The notes under the pieces were generated by a model. It ran no database searches. It was not told the origin of the DNA and saw nothing but the letters and a program-made list of their open reading frames with translations. Of a stretch of DNA of 34,771 nucleotides, positions 22,509 to 30,700 are shown one piece after another. Made by a program: the position numbers and the translations under genes. Each line of letters opens with the position of its first letter. Position 1 is the first letter of the stretch. Location: NCBI GenBank assembly GCA_012521615.1, contig JAAYMA010000096.1, positions 1-34,771 on the forward strand, read 5' to 3'. The stretch comes from Clostridiaceae bacterium (GTDB lineage Bacteria; Bacillota; Clostridia; DSM-8532).

Positions 22509-24800
22509 TTATTCATCACCATTTATAGATAATTTAATATGATTATTGCTCTCGTTTAAAATAAATTCAGTATCAGATACTTTTAAGCAAATGTCTTTAC
22601 CATTTGTATGTTTTAAATAAACTTCTGTACTTTTCTGTGAGACATATATTTTAAGAAGATTTCCACAGTACCATATATGAAAGGAAATACTCTTCCATGC
22701 ACGGGGCAAATTCGGTGAAATCTTTAAATGGTATTCATCTACTTGCAGACCTGCAAAACCGAAAACCACCGCTTGCCACGTTCCACCAAAATTAGCAAAG
22801 TGCAACCCGCTTACAGTGTTTAAAAGCACGTTCCTTATATCAAAATTTGCACATACCTTGAAATAATTATAAGCTTCTTCCTGCAGACCAATCTGTGCTG
22901 CCATCACTGCATGTATGCTAAAAGCGAGGGAGCTGTCGAAACAGGTTTTGGGTACATAGTACTTCCATGCATTGACCTTCTGCTGATGGGTAAACCGCCA
23001 GTGCAGATTTTTCATTAAATGCAGCACATCTGCCTGCTTAGTGACCTGATAAAGCATAAGGGCTTCATAGGGGATGGTTGAATCTATTATACGTTTCGAG
23101 GTAGGTTTAGCTTTCTTCATATCAAGAGGCACTCTGGACAGGTACATATCGTCTTCTTCATACAGATCAAGCTCAGCATTGTAACATATGGTAATGTTTT
23201 CAATAATATCATCCCATTTGCTGATTTCTTCCTCACTAAAACTGACTTTGTCTTTCAGGCGCTCCCATTCGGCAGGATATTTTTCTTTCATGAGCTGTAT
23301 CAGAGTTTTTGCCAGAATCAGATTTTGTTGTGCCATCATATTTGTATAAAGGTTATTATTAACAATCACACCATATTCATTTGGACCTCTGACAGCTAAG
23401 ATGTCATACTTTCCGCTAAAGGGATTTTTATGGACCCTGCTTTCCCAGAAGCGGGCCGTTTCCAATAAAATTTCCGCCCCTGCTTCAGTGATAAATTCCT
23501 CATCATGTGTCGCATTCCAATATTCCATGATTGAATATGCAATATCTGCGACTATATGTATGGAGTAATAAGCGCCAACACCGAACGGTGTTTGTTCTAT
23601 ACCCTTCTCGCTTGCCTGCCACGGATACATGGCACCTTTAAACCAATTTCTTTCAGCATGTTTTCTCGCTTCCGGCAGAGTATGATATCTGAATTTCAAT
23701 AAGTTTTGTGCTGCTTTAGGGTTAGTAAATGTAAAGAATGGGAGCATAAAAATTTCTGTGTCCCAAAAAATACAACCTTCATACATTTCACCGGTTAAAC
23801 CTCTTGCTCCGATACTGAGTTTTGAATTGTGTTCCGGGCAGGACTGTATGAGCTGCAAAATGTTGTATCGTATACTGATCTGATCTTCTTCACTGCCTTC
23901 CACAACTATATCTGATACTTCCCATTTTTTATCCCATATAGCTTTATGTTCATCCAGTTTTTCCTGATAGGATACTTCCTCTTCCAATAGTTTCTTTACT
24001 TTTGAAAGCGGATCTTTTTCTCCATCCTTGCTTGTATATACATATATTATCTTTTCAATTTCGCAGCTTTGATTCTCAATACCCCGGTATTCAAATATAT
24101 GGCGGCAATTCATATCAGTGCTGTGAATTAATCCTTCTGCATTCTGAGGGGTTTTAAAATAAACTTTCTGACCTTCTGCAATGGCAATATCTTCATACCC
24201 GTGTATCTCGGTTAAAATACAGTTGGAATCCCGGTAAACCAGATTTAGATGTTTTACCCCCGGCTGCACTGGTAAGGGTTCACTGCTGACCAGATTCAAA
24301 TTTGTCACATCCGCATTGATTCCAACTTCTATACGAATCTTCGGAGAACATCCGATGGGTGTAATACTTATTTTTTGCCCTGCAGTGTGAAGATCACTGC
24401 CACTTATAAACCGTTCAAATTCCAGTCTTAATTTATTTCCGTTGCTGCCTGTCCAAATATAAGAACGGTTGAGTTTTGGGGTCTTCATATCAAGTTGTAT
24501 TTGAAAGTCACTAACCTTTCCCTCATCTGCAATTACCGCCTCATTGTCGGCAAATATTTTTGTACTGTAAAAGTTTGGTGTGTTGACAAGTTCCCGTCCC
24601 TTTCCTTTCCATGGAGTATAGCGCGCAGGTCCGAAAATACCTGCCATATAGATTCCACCCAGTGACAGTATTCCGCTTTGTTCCTCATCAAAAAAGCCAC
24701 GGCAGCACATATATCCATTACCCAGAGTAAAAACAGGCTCAATGCTTGCTCTTTTTTCTTTGTTATATGTTTTATGAGCAAAAATCCAATTGTTATTCAT
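22509..24800 (-). CDS. glycoside hydrolase family 65 disaccharide phosphorylase
   Basis: The 763-residue protein has the GH65 layout: N-terminal beta-sandwich (~1-270), linker helices, an (alpha/alpha)6 catalytic barrel (~310-680) and a C-terminal beta domain. Visible family motifs are TLGNGY, WDTEIFMLPFF (346-356), ERNWFKGAMYPWQ, GPNEYG with the presumed catalytic acid Glu475, KQADVLHLM, and GGTWQAVVFGFAGL. The family splits alpha-glucosides (maltose, trehalose, kojibiose, nigerose and others) with phosphate, giving beta-glucose 1-phosphate. The substrate is not clear. The catalytic motif differs from the common GPDEYH. I start at the ATG five bases after AGGAGG; it overlaps the upstream gene by 8 bases, showing tight coupling. 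Confidence 0.9.
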   Translation of the reverse strand: MNNNWIFAHKTYNKEKRASIEPVFTLGNGYMCCRGFFDEEQSGILSLGGIYMAGIFGPARYTPWKGKGRELVNTPNFYSTKIFADNEAVIADEGKVSDFQIQLDMKTPKLNRSYIWTGSNGNKLRLEFERFISGSDLHTAGQKISITPIGCSPKIRIEVGINADVTNLNLVSSEPLPVQPGVKHLNLVYRDSNCILTEIHGYEDIAIAEGQKVYFKTPQNAEGLIHSTDMNCRHIFEYRGIENQSCEIEKIIYVYTSKDGEKDPLSKVKKLLEEEVSYQEKLDEHKAIWDKKWEVSDIVVEGSEEDQISIRYNILQLIQSCPEHNSKLSIGARGLTGEMYEGCIFWDTEIFMLPFFTFTNPKAAQNLLKFRYHTLPEARKHAERNWFKGAMYPWQASEKGIEQTPFGVGAYYSIHIVADIAYSIMEYWNATHDEEFITEAGAEILLETARFWESRVHKNPFSGKYDILAVRGPNEYGVIVNNNLYTNMMAQQNLILAKTLIQLMKEKYPAEWERLKDKVSFSEEEISKWDDIIENITICYNAELDLYEEDDMYLSRVPLDMKKAKPTSKRIIDSTIPYEALMLYQVTKQADVLHLMKNLHWRFTHQQKVNAWKYYVPKTCFDSSLAFSIHAVMAAQIGLQEEAYNYFKVCANFDIRNVLLNTVSGLHFANFGGTWQAVVFGFAGLQVDEYHLKISPNLPRAWKSISFHIWYCGNLLKIYVSQKSTEVYLKHTNGKDICLKVSDTEFILNESNNHIKLSINGDE

Positions 24801-25794
24801 ATGAACCTCCTTGCCTTTTCCTGAACGGGTCATACTTTAAAAATGCGTCAAGCATGGCTTTCCGCTTAGAGTCAGGGATTCCCAATGCTTCACCATTTCC
24901 GTCATCCATCAGTATGAAACCACCGCTGTCGGTCGCCCAGCAGTCCAGCAATAACCTGGCTTCTTCTGTTATTTCTTCATTACTCTTAAAGGGAAGGGTA
25001 TGCTGAATATCGCATAAGGTTGCAAAACAAACCTTTCCGGCATACTTTTTCCCGATTTCTTCAATACCAAGTACTCGGGGCTGTTGAAGATTAAGAACAT
25101 CAACGCCCACATCAATAAAACCATCTATAAAATTGTTCACCTTGCCGCATGAATGCAACCATACATGCCAACCTGCCTTCTTACACGCATCGAATATTTT
25201 TTTATATCTGGGCTTGAAAAAGTCATTCCACATATCCAGGCTGATAAAGGTATTCAGTTCTGTACCCCAGTCATCGGTACAGTAAAAACCGTCAATTCTG
25301 CCATGAAAACGTTGATCTATATTTCTGATAATTTCAAGGTTGTATTCGACAATTCTGTCAGCAAGATAGGCAATCTTCTCAGGTTCCAGATACAAATCCA
25401 TCAATACATTGTTGAACCCTCTGAGGCTGTGCAAACGCTCAAAAAGCAGCATAAATATTTCAAAAAACACATACTTACCTTCGGCATTTTCACGGTATTG
25501 CTCTTCCATCCCGCTATAAAGCGAGGGGTGGTTCGGATCAGGAAATTTATAGTTTTTTAAATCATCCCAGTCAAGCAAAGGATGGCCTTTTACCTGACCC
25601 ATATTGTCCTGTTCACTTCTTTCCCATAAGCAACCCCACTCGTCATATGACTGACGGGAATTTTCATCTACACCAATAATCTGATTCCACTTCAGATAAA
25701 ATGTATCATCCATGCCGAAATAGCCAAATCGTACCGGCAACCTTGCAGGATTTTTAAATTCAATGGCCCTTCTCACAACTTCCTTACCGGTCAT
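24793..25794 (-). CDS. UroD-fold (uroporphyrinogen decarboxylase/corrinoid methyltransferase family) protein in a sugar operon
   Basis: The 333-residue protein has the UroD/MtaA-like TIM-barrel pattern, including GFYCTDDWGTELNTFIS, WLHSCGKV (His214-x-Cys216), the LNLQQP strand and GGFILMDDGN near the end. In zinc-dependent methyltransferases of this family the H-x-C pair is completed by a distal Cys around this last block. Here that position holds Asp/Gly, so classical methyl transfer is doubtful. Heme synthesis is also unlikely, because the gene sits between the sugar permeases and GH65 and overlaps the GH65 start by 8 bases. Its job in carbohydrate use is unknown to me. GGGGGTG precedes the ATG. 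Confidence 0.82.
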   Translation of the reverse strand: MTGKEVVRRAIEFKNPARLPVRFGYFGMDDTFYLKWNQIIGVDENSRQSYDEWGCLWERSEQDNMGQVKGHPLLDWDDLKNYKFPDPNHPSLYSGMEEQYRENAEGKYVFFEIFMLLFERLHSLRGFNNVLMDLYLEPEKIAYLADRIVEYNLEIIRNIDQRFHGRIDGFYCTDDWGTELNTFISLDMWNDFFKPRYKKIFDACKKAGWHVWLHSCGKVNNFIDGFIDVGVDVLNLQQPRVLGIEEIGKKYAGKVCFATLCDIQHTLPFKSNEEITEEARLLLDCWATDSGGFILMDDGNGEALGIPDSKRKAMLDAFLKYDPFRKRQGGSYE

Positions 25795-25821
25795 GTAAAC
25801 ACCCCCAGATTCTCAAACTCA

Positions 25822-26643
25822 CTATCCCTTCATGGCTCCCGCCACTATGCCGCTGATTACATACTTTTGCAGAACAATATACAGAATCACCATGGGCAAA
25901 GAAGCCAAAACCAGTGTGGCTGTAATTACGTCCCAATCACTTCCGAACTTTCCAAACATCTGATAAACAGCAATGGTAACTGTTTGCTTCTCGGGATTAT
26001 TCAGGATCAAAAAAGGTAAAAGGAAATCATTCCATGTCCAGATTGCATATAGTACTGCAACACTGCTCATAATGGGTTTCAGCAGTGGAACAATAATCCT
26101 TGTGTATATTCTGAATTCGCCGCATCCGTCAATTCTGGCCGATTCATCCAGTTCCACAGGTATGGTTTTGACAAATCCATGAAACATGAAGAACGCAAAA
26201 CTGCTTGATGATATTGATATCAAAGCCACTCCGGACAACGTGTTCATCAGTTTCATTTTTGTTATAAGCTGTACCAGCGGTATCATGTACGTATAGAACG
26301 GAATAAGGAATGGCACGGTATATAGAAGGTATAGAAATTTGCTCAATTTACTTTTTACTCTGGAAAGCTTATAACCTGCCATGGATGTAACAAGCAATAC
26401 TCCGGCAACTGTCATAAAGGTTAAAACAATATTATTGAATAATCTTCTTATAAACCCCGACGAACTAAAGGCTGTGATATAGTTGTCCAAATAAAGACTT
26501 TTTGGAAAAGCCAAACATGACTCAAACATATCTTTAAAAGGTTTAAAAGAATTGATAACAATCAGATAAATGGGAAAAAGATATAGAATCAAGGCAACAA
26601 TCAAGAACACATACATGATTACTCTACCTGCTGTTTTTACCAT
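25822..26643 (-). CDS. carbohydrate ABC transporter permease, MalG type
   Basis: The 273-residue protein has six predicted membrane helices and the permease EAA loop (ELDESARIDGCGEFRIYTRI, then IVPLLKP), where the ATPase docks. The ending YVISGIVAGAMKG is typical of the second permease of CUT1 sugar importers. Its ATG overlaps the stop of the first permease by one base (TAATG), indicating translational coupling. No ATPase gene is present in the operon; CUT1 systems in Firmicutes often share an MsmX-like ATPase encoded elsewhere. The cargo is presumably the glucoside cleaved by the downstream GH65 enzyme. Confidence 0.93.
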   Translation of the reverse strand: MVKTAGRVIMYVFLIVALILYLFPIYLIVINSFKPFKDMFESCLAFPKSLYLDNYITAFSSSGFIRRLFNNIVLTFMTVAGVLLVTSMAGYKLSRVKSKLSKFLYLLYTVPFLIPFYTYMIPLVQLITKMKLMNTLSGVALISISSSSFAFFMFHGFVKTIPVELDESARIDGCGEFRIYTRIIVPLLKPIMSSVAVLYAIWTWNDFLLPFLILNNPEKQTVTIAVYQMFGKFGSDWDVITATLVLASLPMVILYIVLQKYVISGIVAGAMKG

Positions 26644-27536
26644 TATGCCTCCACCTCTTTTGACTTAAAATAGCTGAGCTGAATAAAAGAGACAACCATA
26701 ATTATCAGCGCAAGCACTACTGCCTTTGCCGTACCATAACCATACAGATTAGCTGAACCGAACGCTTCATTATAAATATTAACGGCAATGGTTTCTGTGG
26801 CATATCCAGGTCCTCCGGAAGTTAGTACAAAGATAGATTCAAATACCTTCAAAGAACCGGCAAGGCATGTAAAAACGCAGATAGTTACACTTGGCATTAA
26901 TAAGGGAAATTTAATATATCGGAATTTCTTCCATCCTGAAGCTCCATCAATTGTTGCCGCTTCCAGTATATATTGATCAATTGATTGTATTCCTGCAATA
27001 TAGATCAGCATATAATAACCCATACCATGCCAGACACTCATAAAAATAACCGATATAAGCGCAATTTTATGGCTACCCAGAAAATCCAGATTGAAAAAAC
27101 CTATATTGGTTAACTGATATATATTTGTAGCGATTTTTGTGTAAATAAACTTCCATGAGAACCCTACCACTACCAGACTAAAAATATATGGTACAAAAAA
27201 CAGGGTTCTGAGCATAGATTTTATCTTTACGGAATTTTCAATAAATAATGCTAAGCCTAATCCAACAACGTTTGAAATCAATACAGTGGCTACAGTGTAT
27301 TTCCCTGTTACAATAAGCGAGTTAATAAATCTTTTGTCATTTGTAAAAGCCTCAATATAATTAGCCAGGCCGATAAATCTTACATTTGAACTTATTCCGT
27401 TCCAATCGGTAAATGAGTAAAAAGCCCCCTGCACAAGAGGAAACAGTAGAAATATTATGTATAAAACAGTAAACGGAGCAATAAATAACAGCAACGATGA
27501 CAGATCCTTAAGTTTTTTCCTATATGATAAGTTCAT
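26643..27536 (-). CDS. carbohydrate ABC transporter permease, MalF type
   Basis: The 297-residue protein has six membrane helices and the EAA loop ILEAATIDGASGWKKFRYIK followed by FPLLMPS. The N-terminal FPLVQGAFYSFTDWNG is characteristic of the first permease of CUT1 importers. The frame is open 48 codons further upstream, overlapping the binding-protein gene. I choose the ATG at 27536, preceded by AAAGGTGAT, since homologs begin there and the extension would run through a 12-bp hairpin. It lies between the binding protein and MalG-type genes in the normal order. Confidence 0.93.
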   Translation of the reverse strand: MNLSYRKKLKDLSSLLLFIAPFTVLYIIFLLFPLVQGAFYSFTDWNGISSNVRFIGLANYIEAFTNDKRFINSLIVTGKYTVATVLISNVVGLGLALFIENSVKIKSMLRTLFFVPYIFSLVVVGFSWKFIYTKIATNIYQLTNIGFFNLDFLGSHKIALISVIFMSVWHGMGYYMLIYIAGIQSIDQYILEAATIDGASGWKKFRYIKFPLLMPSVTICVFTCLAGSLKVFESIFVLTSGGPGYATETIAVNIYNEAFGSANLYGYGTAKAVVLALIIMVVSFIQLSYFKSKEVEA

Positions 27537-27580
27537 TAATAAATCACCTTTTCTGATAACTACACCATAAAACTTATTAA

Positions 27581-27619
27581 ATAGACCGGTAAGAGCAAAA
27601 TTCGCCATTACCGGTCTAT
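27581..27619 (-). terminator. intra-operon hairpin after the binding-protein gene
   Basis: ATAGACCGGTAA (27581-27592) and TTACCGGTCTAT (27608-27619) form a perfect 12-bp stem with a 15-base loop. It starts 12 bases after the binding-protein stop, and on the minus strand TTTAATAAGTTTT follows. Such a hairpin can partly terminate or protect the 3' end so that the binding protein is made in excess over the permeases. The moderate U-tract fits a leaky terminator. Confidence 0.75.
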
Positions 27620-27630
27620 GCCTTAATTGT

Positions 27631-28950
27631 TTAATTGACTGTTTTTGCCCATTGATTATCAAGATCTTCGAAGAATTCATCCAGTGTTATGGATCCTGAG
27701 AAGTAAGCCTGTATATTTTTACCCACTACATCCATAATTCCTGGTGCCCAGAAATTCCAGGCAAACGGAACTGCCTTATTTCCATCATTAACCCATTTAT
27801 TAGCGTCTGCAGCAAAAGGATTAAGTTCTATAACAGGTTTCAGAGAAGAAGTTGACGGTGTTTTTGTAATGCTGCCCAGATACTCGGCTCCCTCTTTCGA
27901 CAGCATCCACTTAATAAATGCTACCGCAGCCTCTTTGTTCTCACTTTGCTCTGATACGAAAAGAATCTCGGCTGAGTCTGCCATTATGGCTGATTCTGCA
28001 GGATCTTCACTTACAGGAAGTCCCATCATCCCAAGATTGGCATTTGGATCAATCTTCTGTGTCTCCTCGTAAGCCCAATCACCCTGAACAGCCATTGCAG
28101 CAGTACCGGCGGCAAGCTGATGACACATTTCAGCAAAATCACTGGATAGTGGTTTATCTCCACTGTTTTCATAAATAAAGTCAAAGAGCTCGAACATTTT
28201 TTCGGTGCGCTCAGTTCTGAAAGAGGCCTTTCCTTCATTCATTGCGTTATACCAGCCCATCATATCATCCATGACCGGAGTCTGAGCAAACCAGAAGAGG
28301 TCATAACATACCCACTGATCCTTCAAGCCCGATGTGAATGGCTGAACTCCGATAGCTTTTATTTTCTCAACCGCTTCTTTTAATGCAGATATGGTTCTTG
28401 GAATTTCAGTAATTCCGGCTTTTTCAAATACGTCCTTGTTGTACAGCAATCCAAGACTTTGCATTATTGTCGGAATTCCATATTGCCTGCCATCTTTCTT
28501 TCCTGACTCAAGGAAATTCGGAAAGACTATACTATCAAAACTTTCATTTGATAAATCAGCTACTTTATTATCTTCTACAAAAGGTACCATTGCCAGGTAA
28601 CCCTGCCAGCTAAATATATCAGGTGCATTTGAGGAAGCCATTTGTGTTTTGAGAACTGCTTCATAATTATCAGAAATGTGTTCGATTATCACGTTAATTT
28701 TGGGATGTACTTTATGTAACTCTTCATTTATGGCGTCTGAATTTTTTGCATATAAAGGTTGCGATGTAAGATAGGTTATTGTAGCAGAGATTTCGTTATC
28801 AGTGCTGTCGTTGCTATCGGTTTTACTATCTGTCTGATCTGTCTGATTCTGTCCATCCGGGGTGCTCACTGGAGCCTGCGACTTGGCACAACCCGCTGCC
28901 ATAGTTAATAGCAGCACAACTACCAGGAAAAAAGCCATCAGCTTTTTCAT
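27631..28950 (-). CDS. carbohydrate ABC transporter substrate-binding lipoprotein
   Basis: The 439-residue protein has a lipoprotein signal peptide with the lipobox TMAAGC (Cys21), then a low-complexity Asp/Ser/Thr/Gln spacer (~25-55) and a periplasmic-type sugar-binding fold: ITYLTSQPLYAKN, NAPDIFSWQGYL, YGIPTIMQSLGLLYNKDVFEKAGI and AMAVQGDWAY. It delivers sugar to the two downstream permeases. It resembles maltose/multiple-sugar binding proteins (family 1), but the ligand cannot be named. AGGGAGG precedes the ATG. A palindromic sequence 55-79 bases upstream may be a control site. The sensor-regulator pair lies immediately upstream on the same strand. Confidence 0.93.
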   Translation of the reverse strand: MKKLMAFFLVVVLLLTMAAGCAKSQAPVSTPDGQNQTDQTDSKTDSNDSTDNEISATITYLTSQPLYAKNSDAINEELHKVHPKINVIIEHISDNYEAVLKTQMASSNAPDIFSWQGYLAMVPFVEDNKVADLSNESFDSIVFPNFLESGKKDGRQYGIPTIMQSLGLLYNKDVFEKAGITEIPRTISALKEAVEKIKAIGVQPFTSGLKDQWVCYDLFWFAQTPVMDDMMGWYNAMNEGKASFRTERTEKMFELFDFIYENSGDKPLSSDFAEMCHQLAAGTAAMAVQGDWAYEETQKIDPNANLGMMGLPVSEDPAESAIMADSAEILFVSEQSENKEAAVAFIKWMLSKEGAEYLGSITKTPSTSSLKPVIELNPFAADANKWVNDGNKAVPFAWNFWAPGIMDVVGKNIQAYFSGSITLDEFFEDLDNQWAKTVN

Positions 28951-29004
28951 TGTGATTCCTCCCTATTAAGTTTTCCGCATAATAGAAAACAATTGTGACT
29001 ATAG

Positions 29005-29029
29005 ACCTTTATAAGTGCACTTAAAAGGT
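29005..29029. promoter_or_regulatory. operator-like palindrome upstream of the transporter operon
   Basis: A perfect 12-bp palindrome, TAAGTGCACTTA (29012-29023), is flanked by ACCTTT and AAAGGT arms, so the inverted repeat spans 25 bases with one base of asymmetry. It lies in the 159-bp gap before the binding-protein gene. It is a candidate binding site for the neighbouring AraC-type response regulator or another regulator. It does not match the catabolite-repression cre pattern. Confidence 0.45.
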
Positions 29030-29109
29030 TTATATAAACTTAATTCTTATTTTAGAAGATATATTTTGAATAATGAATGTATAATATGAAGAGAAACTTG
29101 TAAAAAATT

Positions 29110-30684
29110 TCAGCCTATTTTGAATTCCCGCGGGGTCATTCCAGTATATTTTTTAAACATTTTACTAAAATGGCTTTCATCCGTGAAAGCTAATGCTTCT
29201 ACAATTTCTGAAACTTTCATCCGGTCTTCAATTAAAAGCAACTTGGCCTTTCTTATTTTTAATTCCATAAAATATGCATACGGTGATACCCCAAACTGCA
29301 TTTTGAATGTCTTCATAAGATGCTGCTTACTTATTCCGAATTTAAATGCTATATCATCGAGAAGTATTTTAGACGCATAATGCTTTTCAATATAATCCCT
29401 GACTTTGAAAGCAATATTCCTGCTATTTTGATTAATCTGATCAGAAAGATTATTTACACAGAATTCTTCTATACTTTTACATACATACCCGATATCCCAG
29501 GCATTATCAATTTTAATTCTCAACCCGTTCAATTCACTTATTAAATCACCATTATCTGAGCAAAAGTAATATTCTATGACGTTTGTTACAATATCATTTA
29601 TTTTGCTGAAATTCAGGATACAAAAGCTGTCCTGCTCCAAGTCCTCTTTATATATATTCTGTACTGCGTTTGTAACTTTTTTTATATCTCCGCTGTTAAA
29701 TGCAGATATAAGGATTTTTTCTATTTCGGCAGTCTTGGAGTCTACAATCACCGACTGTTTTAGAAGCTTGGAATAAAACTGAAGGCTGCACTTTTGATTA
29801 AGGTTCATTCTCAGTACAGTGTATTTTGCTTCTTCAAAAGAATCCCTGATATGATATATTCCGCAATACTCATTGCCAATCCCGCAAATCGTATCAACTC
29901 CCAAATGTTCTTTTACTGATAGCATAATTCTTTTCAATATATTTTGAATAGTTTCATTGGATACATCATTATATAATACTTGAACAATCTCGTTATTTTG
30001 TGGAACAGGAATTGCAGTTCCATTGGTATTAAGCAGTTCATTTACAATTTTTGCTGTTTCACTTAATAAAGCACGGGAATCCGAGTTATACCTGTCTTTA
30101 CAAACCTCATTAAAGTTTATTAGCCTCATTAGTCCAACTCTTACACTCTTTACTTCCTGTTTTTCACTTAATCCAAGACAGGTCAGAAGTTCACCCTCTT
30201 CAACACGCACTCCGTGAATAAACCTGTTAAAAACGCTTTCACTTACCAACAACGAATCTTTCTTTAACCGCTCATCAATATAACGTTCTCTTTTTTCCAA
30301 TCTCCTTTTTTCTTCAATTTCCCGGATTCCTTTTTTCAGAGCTTCATTCAAGTCCTTTTCATCAATGGGTTTTAAAATATAATCTATAACCCTGGAGTTT
30401 ATGGCCTGCTTCATATATTGAAAATCATCAAATCCGGATATTATAATTATCTTTGTATCCGGGTAGCCCGTGCTTATATGCTTAATGAGATCTGCACCAT
30501 TTATTCCGGGCATCTTCATATCAGTTATAACAATGTTAGGTTTATGTATTTTAATCAATTCACACAGGTCATCACCGTTTTCTGCCTGTGCGACAATTTC
30601 AAGTTCCAGCTTATCCCAGTTTCCTTTTTTAACAATTACCTTCCGAACCTTTGGTTCGTCGTCAGCAATAATTACTTTCAACAT
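29110..30684 (-). CDS. YesN-type response regulator, AraC-family output domain
   Basis: The 524-residue protein has a receiver domain (~1-120) with acidic residues Asp8 and Asp9, phospho-acceptor Asp55 (VITDMKMPG) and Lys105 (LKPID). A poorly conserved middle region (~130-410) follows, and then a double helix-turn-helix AraC DNA-binding domain (~420-524) ending DESHFSKMFKKYTGMTPREF. Such regulators pair with YesM-type kinases and control sugar-uptake operons. The kinase gene is 16 bases upstream and the transporter operon directly downstream. I start at MLKVIIADDEP, after AAGGGGTG; the frame extends ten codons further without a site. Confidence 0.93.
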   Translation of the reverse strand: MLKVIIADDEPKVRKVIVKKGNWDKLELEIVAQAENGDDLCELIKIHKPNIVITDMKMPGINGADLIKHISTGYPDTKIIIISGFDDFQYMKQAINSRVIDYILKPIDEKDLNEALKKGIREIEEKRRLEKRERYIDERLKKDSLLVSESVFNRFIHGVRVEEGELLTCLGLSEKQEVKSVRVGLMRLINFNEVCKDRYNSDSRALLSETAKIVNELLNTNGTAIPVPQNNEIVQVLYNDVSNETIQNILKRIMLSVKEHLGVDTICGIGNEYCGIYHIRDSFEEAKYTVLRMNLNQKCSLQFYSKLLKQSVIVDSKTAEIEKILISAFNSGDIKKVTNAVQNIYKEDLEQDSFCILNFSKINDIVTNVIEYYFCSDNGDLISELNGLRIKIDNAWDIGYVCKSIEEFCVNNLSDQINQNSRNIAFKVRDYIEKHYASKILLDDIAFKFGISKQHLMKTFKMQFGVSPYAYFMELKIRKAKLLLIEDRMKVSEIVEALAFTDESHFSKMFKKYTGMTPREFKIG

Positions 30685-30700
30685 GCTCTGCACCCCTTTC

